This document shows, in pieces, positions 5,972-7,803 of a DNA stretch of 7,803 bases. Numbering within the stretch: the first letter of the stretch is position 1; every line of letters begins with the position of its first letter. The notes below the pieces were generated by a model, which worked only from the letters and a program-made list of their open reading frames with translations, had not been told where the DNA came from and ran no database searches. The stretch is from DASPXK01 sp035637315 (lineage in GTDB: Bacteria; Chloroflexota; UBA6077; JACCZL01): positions 1 to 7,803 of the forward strand of contig DASPXK010000026.1 of NCBI GenBank assembly GCA_035637315.1, read 5' to 3'. A program made the translations under genes and the position numbers.

Positions 5972-6213
5972 GAGTTCGTCGAGACGGTGCTCCGCGGCCC
6001 CGATGTCGAGCTGCTGCTGGAAGACTTCGCCGTCGCCGGGCGCTAGCCGCGGCGCCGGGCGTGTACGTGCTGGCCATCCGCCGCGATCCCCGGCTGCTGA
6101 CCCCGCCGACACCCGAGACGCATATCCAGCTCGGCGACGAGCTGGTAGCCATCGACACCGCCGAGCAGCTCAAGGCACTCGAAGGGCAGCCTGAACGACT
6201 TAGAACCGCCTGA
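5969..6213 (+). pseudogene. remnant of a TrkA/RCK-type potassium-transport protein C-terminus
   Basis: Two + strand frames together give a TrkA-like C-terminus. Frame A (5969-6046) reads VEFVETVLRGPDVELLLEDFAVA and then stops at TAG 6044-6046. Frame B, from about 6055 to TGA 6211-6213, reads PGVYVLAIRRDP, PTPETHIQLGDELVAIDTAEQLKALEG. This is the order seen at the NAD-binding/TrkA_C (RCK-C) junction of K+ channel and Trk regulatory proteins, where the C domain typically reads G-x-x-VLAIRR...P-x-x-T-x-L-x-x-GD-x-L-x-x-x-G-T-x-E-Q-L. The family's segment between the two parts (often about 20-25 residues starting PGSPL) is mostly missing and the frames differ, so there is an internal deletion plus frameshift. 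No start, N-terminal domain or membrane part is present. It is probably non-functional. Confidence 0.75.
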
Positions 6214-6308
6214 GCCACCGCCGACCAGGCTCTACCCAATCGCCGCGGCCATCCAAGGCGACGAACGGTAGCGTAAATCGGTAGGTCCGGGACAACCGGC
6301 TGACGAGG
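6200..6308 (-). pseudogene. diverged copy of the 3' end of the 831-aa secreted-protein gene
   Basis: On the - strand, 6308 to 6200 translates as LVSRLSRTYRFTLPFVALDGRGDWVEP and a short tail to TAA. The intact gene ends LVSRLVAGQATTVPLVALDGCGEW plus a tail to TAG at 2267. At the DNA level the match includes GCCGCCGACCAG / ACCGCCGACCAG and CCCATTCGCCGCAGCC / CCCAATCGCCGCGGCC. Small compensating indels make the last codons differ (Gly-rich in the intact gene, Arg-rich here). Similarity ends near 6308, so at most about 36 codons remain. It overlaps the TrkA remnant's end on the other strand by 14 bases. It could derive from a paralogue lost from this site rather than from the present neighbour. 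Confidence 0.7.
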
Positions 6309-6310
6309 TT

Positions 6311-6329
6311 TCGGGAGCGCTGCTCCCGA
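6311..6329. other. perfect 8-bp stem hairpin without T tract
   Basis: TCGGGAGC - GCT - GCTCCCGA forms an 8-bp stem with a 3-base loop about 45 bases downstream of the protease stop on the - strand. It could stabilise or end that transcript, but no run of T follows on either strand, so a Rho-independent terminator is not supported. Confidence 0.4.
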
Positions 6330-6371
6330 CGTGAGGCCTCCTATGTACCCGGTCAACCCGGCTCTTGCCAC

Positions 6372-6776
6372 CTATGGGATCTCAGTGAGGATGATCCTTT
6401 GCCGAGCCTGATCGATGGTCAGCACGAATCGATCGAGAAAGTCGGCTCGACCGAGGATGAACATCGCCTTCGGCGCATCAACGAACAGGCAACGGACGAC
6501 CAGTTCTGTGCTCTCGAGCCGGACAGGCAAATGGCCCATTCTCGCTCTGACGCCGCCTTGCTCAACCCCCACCACCCGGGTCTCCGGGAGGGCATCCCAA
6601 TCCAGGCCAATCTGCTGGGCCAACGCCCGCGGTGCCAGGCAGAGGTCCGCGCCCGGGTCGATCAGGAAGCGGTAGCCGACATAGCCCGCGAGAGTTCTTA
6701 CTGCGATGGGGATCTTGGGGTCGCTGATCGGTCCGAACGGCGTGGCTTTGCGGGGCAGCGGAAATTCAATAGACAC
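6372..6776 (-). CDS. retropepsin-like aspartic protease-family protein
   Basis: A 134-residue protein resembling the small bacterial retropepsin-like (RVP/gag-asp type) predicted aspartyl proteases. In order: FGPISDPKIPIAVRTLAG (14-31), the catalytic-region segment YRFLIDPGADLCLAP (35-49), LAQQIGLDW (52-60), GHLPVRLESTELVVRCLFVD (81-100), and the second family motif FILGRADFLDRFVLTID (106-122). Members act as homodimers with one Asp per subunit, and the usual motif is D-T/S-G-A; here it is Asp40-Pro41-Gly42-Ala43, so activity is uncertain. The chosen start is GTG 6776, overlapping by 11 bases the stop of the DUF5678-like gene. No clear ribosome-binding site is seen, so translation may be coupled. 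The same frame is open further upstream (an ATG lies eight codons earlier), but that region matches the neighbouring gene in another frame. The partner and substrate are unknown. Confidence 0.72.
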   Translation of the reverse strand: MSIEFPLPRKATPFGPISDPKIPIAVRTLAGYVGYRFLIDPGADLCLAPRALAQQIGLDWDALPETRVVGVEQGGVRARMGHLPVRLESTELVVRCLFVDAPKAMFILGRADFLDRFVLTIDQARQRIILTEIP

Positions 6777-6960
6777 AGACCACGTGGGCCGGCTCGACAT
6801 ACTCGATGATGAGCTCGGTCCACTCAACCCCAGCTCTGTGTAGTTGCTCGCCCAGCTCGTCGTAGGTCTCGGCGGTGGCGATGACCTCGCCGTCGCGCCG
6901 GGCGACGTAACGCCCCCCGTACAGCCGCTGGAGCTCGGCATACTCGACTTCAGCCACCAC
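6766..6960 (-). CDS. small DUF5678-like protein
   Basis: A 64-residue acidic protein. The pattern LQRLYGGRYVARRDGEVIATAETYDELGEQL (residues 10-40) followed by VEWTELIIEYVEP matches what I know of the DUF5678 family, a compact alpha/beta protein common in Chloroflexi, Cyanobacteria and archaea, with no established biochemical role. Adjacent GTG codons at 6960 and 6957 are both possible starts; neither has a convincing Shine-Dalgarno site. A TATAAT box 16 bases upstream would give a nearly leaderless message. Its 3' end overlaps the start of the retropepsin-like gene by 11 bases, so the two are almost certainly one transcription unit. From memory, such pairs recur in related genomes. The downstream protein may act on or be controlled by this one, but that is a guess. 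Confidence 0.7.
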   Translation of the reverse strand: MVAEVEYAELQRLYGGRYVARRDGEVIATAETYDELGEQLHRAGVEWTELIIEYVEPAHVVCVY

Positions 6961-6975
6961 ACCACCCGCGAGCAG

Positions 6976-6981
6976 ATTATA
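6976..6981 (-). promoter_or_regulatory. TATAAT -10 box for the DUF5678-like/protease pair
   Basis: A perfect consensus -10 hexamer on the - strand lies in GC-rich intergenic DNA, with the first GTG start 16 bases further on. Transcription would start about 6968, leaving a leader of only about 8-10 bases. No good -35 lies at 15-19 bases; TTGCAC at 6993-6998 is too close (11-base spacer). Confidence 0.45.
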
Positions 6982-7165
6982 GCTCGGTCCTGGTGCAAGC
7001 GACCGGCTCTTCGCTTGTCGCGGCCAGTGCTTCGCCCCTCGGTGTGCCGCCGCGCCCGTCGGTTCTCCGGCCCCAACGCGCGGAACGAAGAGCACCTCCC
7101 GTGCAACGGAAATGAATGAGGCAGGACGGTCACGGAGGCGCCCAGGCGGAAGGTGCCAGCGGCTC

Positions 7166-7693
7166 CTAAGAGGCGGACAGGCTATCGGCTGCGATCACCT
7201 CCAACAAAAGCCTCAGAGCCGCCTGGGCGAACATGACCATGTTGGACCCCCGATCGTCCTGGCCGGTCCGAATCGTTGTCGTGCGTTGCACCCGGCCCGC
7301 CACCGCGACGCAGGCGTGCCCGGCCGGGTCTCCGTACCGGTTGCCGGTCGGCCCGGCCGCGCCGGTCTCCCCGACGCCCCAGGTGGCGTCCATTACGTCG
7401 CGTGCGGCCCGTGCCAGAACCAGTGCATGCCCTTCGGTTGCCGGCCTCGGGTCAGCCAGCTGGGCTTCGCTCAATCCTAGCAGTGCGCCCTTCGCGGTCC
7501 GCGTGTATACCACCGCGCCGCCCTGGAAGTAGCCAGACGCGCCTGGGACAGCCAGCAGCGCCGCCGCGATCAAACCGCCGGCGGAGGACTCGCCGACCGC
7601 GACTGTCTCACCGCGAGCGCGTAGCCGCTCGCCGACGCGGCCCGCTAGCTCCACCAGCCCCCAGAATTGGTCGCCACCCAGCGTTTCGTTCAC
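7166..7693 (-). CDS. pncC: CinA/PncC-type nicotinamide-nucleotide amidase (stand-alone C-terminal domain)
   Basis: A 175-residue CinA C-terminal-domain protein. Characterised members hydrolyse the amide of nicotinamide mononucleotide to give nicotinic acid mononucleotide in NAD recycling. Visible motifs: VAVGESSAGGLIAAAL (31-46; family (A/G)ES-x-(T/A)GG with the conserved Ser), FQGGAVVYTRTAKGALLG (56-73, conserved Tyr and Lys), and GETGAAGPTGNRYGDPAGHACVAVAG (108-133), the long conserved loop. The MoCF-like N-terminal domain of full CinA is absent, as in PncC/YgaD-type proteins. I chose GTG 7693 because AGGAG, inside a purine-rich run (7697-7706), lies 5 bases before it; the in-frame ATG at 7723 has no such site and would add ten unconserved residues. 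A second copy of its 3' third lies at 5770-5971. The motifs are intact, so this copy should be functional. Confidence 0.9.
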   Translation of the reverse strand: MNETLGGDQFWGLVELAGRVGERLRARGETVAVGESSAGGLIAAALLAVPGASGYFQGGAVVYTRTAKGALLGLSEAQLADPRPATEGHALVLARAARDVMDATWGVGETGAAGPTGNRYGDPAGHACVAVAGRVQRTTTIRTGQDDRGSNMVMFAQAALRLLLEVIAADSLSAS

Positions 7694-7759
7694 GCTCTCT
7701 CCTCTCGGCCCGGCTGGGGCCATCTAATGCTACGATGCTGTTGAGGGTTGGGAATAGAT

Positions 7760-7788
7760 TTGACAGGTCCGCTGTTCGGGCGTGTCAA
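7760..7788. promoter_or_regulatory. inverted repeat TTGACA-N17-TGTCAA upstream of the amidase gene
   Basis: TTGACA (7760-7765) and TGTCAA (7783-7788) are perfect inverted copies 17 bases apart, so each strand shows a consensus -35 box facing the other. On the - strand TTGACA could serve the amidase gene, but the sequence at 17 bases (TGTCAA) is a poor -10; TCAAAT at a 19-base spacing is slightly better. It may be a regulator-binding palindrome or a pair of divergent promoters for genes inside and outside the window. Confidence 0.35.
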
Positions 7789-7803
7789 GTGGCATCTGTA
7801 TAA

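Noticed and set aside
5159..6046. A 295-codon open frame on the + strand
   Set aside because: Most of it is antisense to the prodomain protein and the cinA fragment; only its last 25 codons look real, as the TrkA remnant.
6777..7133. N-terminal extension of the protease frame back to an ATG at 7133
   Set aside because: The added residues are low-complexity (runs of Ser, Pro and Arg), lie over the DUF5678-like gene in another frame and over its promoter, and have no family similarity.
6961..7165. A further gene between the DUF5678-like gene and the amidase
   Set aside because: The open frames here are short, Arg-rich in both directions and lack ribosome-binding sites or motifs; only the TATAAT box is supported.
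7694..7723. ATG start for the amidase at 7723
   Set aside because: No ribosome-binding site precedes it, whereas AGGAG lies 5 bases before GTG 7693; the ten extra residues are not typical of the family.
7276..7803. A 175-codon + strand frame running off the right edge
   Set aside because: It is antisense to the amidase gene and Arg/Pro-rich, with no recognisable motif.
7799..7803. TATAA at the window edge as the -10 box of the TTGACA at 7760
   Set aside because: The spacer would be 33 bases, far outside the 15-19 range.

Overview
The window is GC-rich DNA with bacterial gene packing, GTG starts used freely alongside ATG, and no RNA genes or CRISPR array that I can see. The style of the penicillin-binding-protein tail, the secreted proteins with SH3-type and Pro/Ser/Thr-rich segments, and a DUF5678-like/retropepsin-like gene pair point to a Chloroflexota (Chloroflexi) bacterium or close relative. 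That placement is an inference from protein style, not a phylogenetic result.

Left block, + strand (1-2212): the 3' end of a class A penicillin-binding protein overlaps by 4 bases with psd (phosphatidylserine decarboxylase). After a 119-base spacer filled with short AGCTATCAG-type repeats comes pssA (CDP-diacylglycerol-serine O-phosphatidyltransferase). PssA makes phosphatidylserine and Psd decarboxylates it, so the two genes form the complete two-step branch to phosphatidylethanolamine, placed behind a cell-wall polymerase gene.

Middle block, - strand (2267-5574): two secreted proteins. The upstream one (245 aa) has a signal peptide, a Pro/Ser-rich linker and a subtilase prodomain-like C-terminus, but no protease domain. 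The downstream one (831 aa) has a signal peptide, a bacterial SH3-like domain, a long Pro/Ser/Thr-rich linker, a large beta-rich (probably propeller) domain and a C-terminal beta domain. The two share a 49-residue linker module (34 identities, no gaps), so they are partly related by duplication or module shuffling. A good sigma70-type promoter lies in front of the 831-aa gene.

Decay block (5578-6371): no intact large gene. It holds a possible 33-codon ORF and then three abutting gene 3' ends: a second copy of the cinA 3' end (- strand, about 94% identical over 176 bp to the intact cinA at the right edge), a frameshifted TrkA/RCK-type C-terminus (+ strand), and a diverged copy of the 3' end of the 831-aa protein gene (- strand).

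Right block, - strand (6372-7693): a DUF5678-like small protein gene overlaps by 11 bases with a retropepsin-like aspartic protease gene whose predicted active-site motif reads D-P-G-A instead of D-[T/S]-G-A. Upstream lies an intact stand-alone CinA/PncC-type nicotinamide-nucleotide amidase gene. The last 80 bases hold a perfect 6-bp inverted repeat, TTGACA-N17-TGTCAA.
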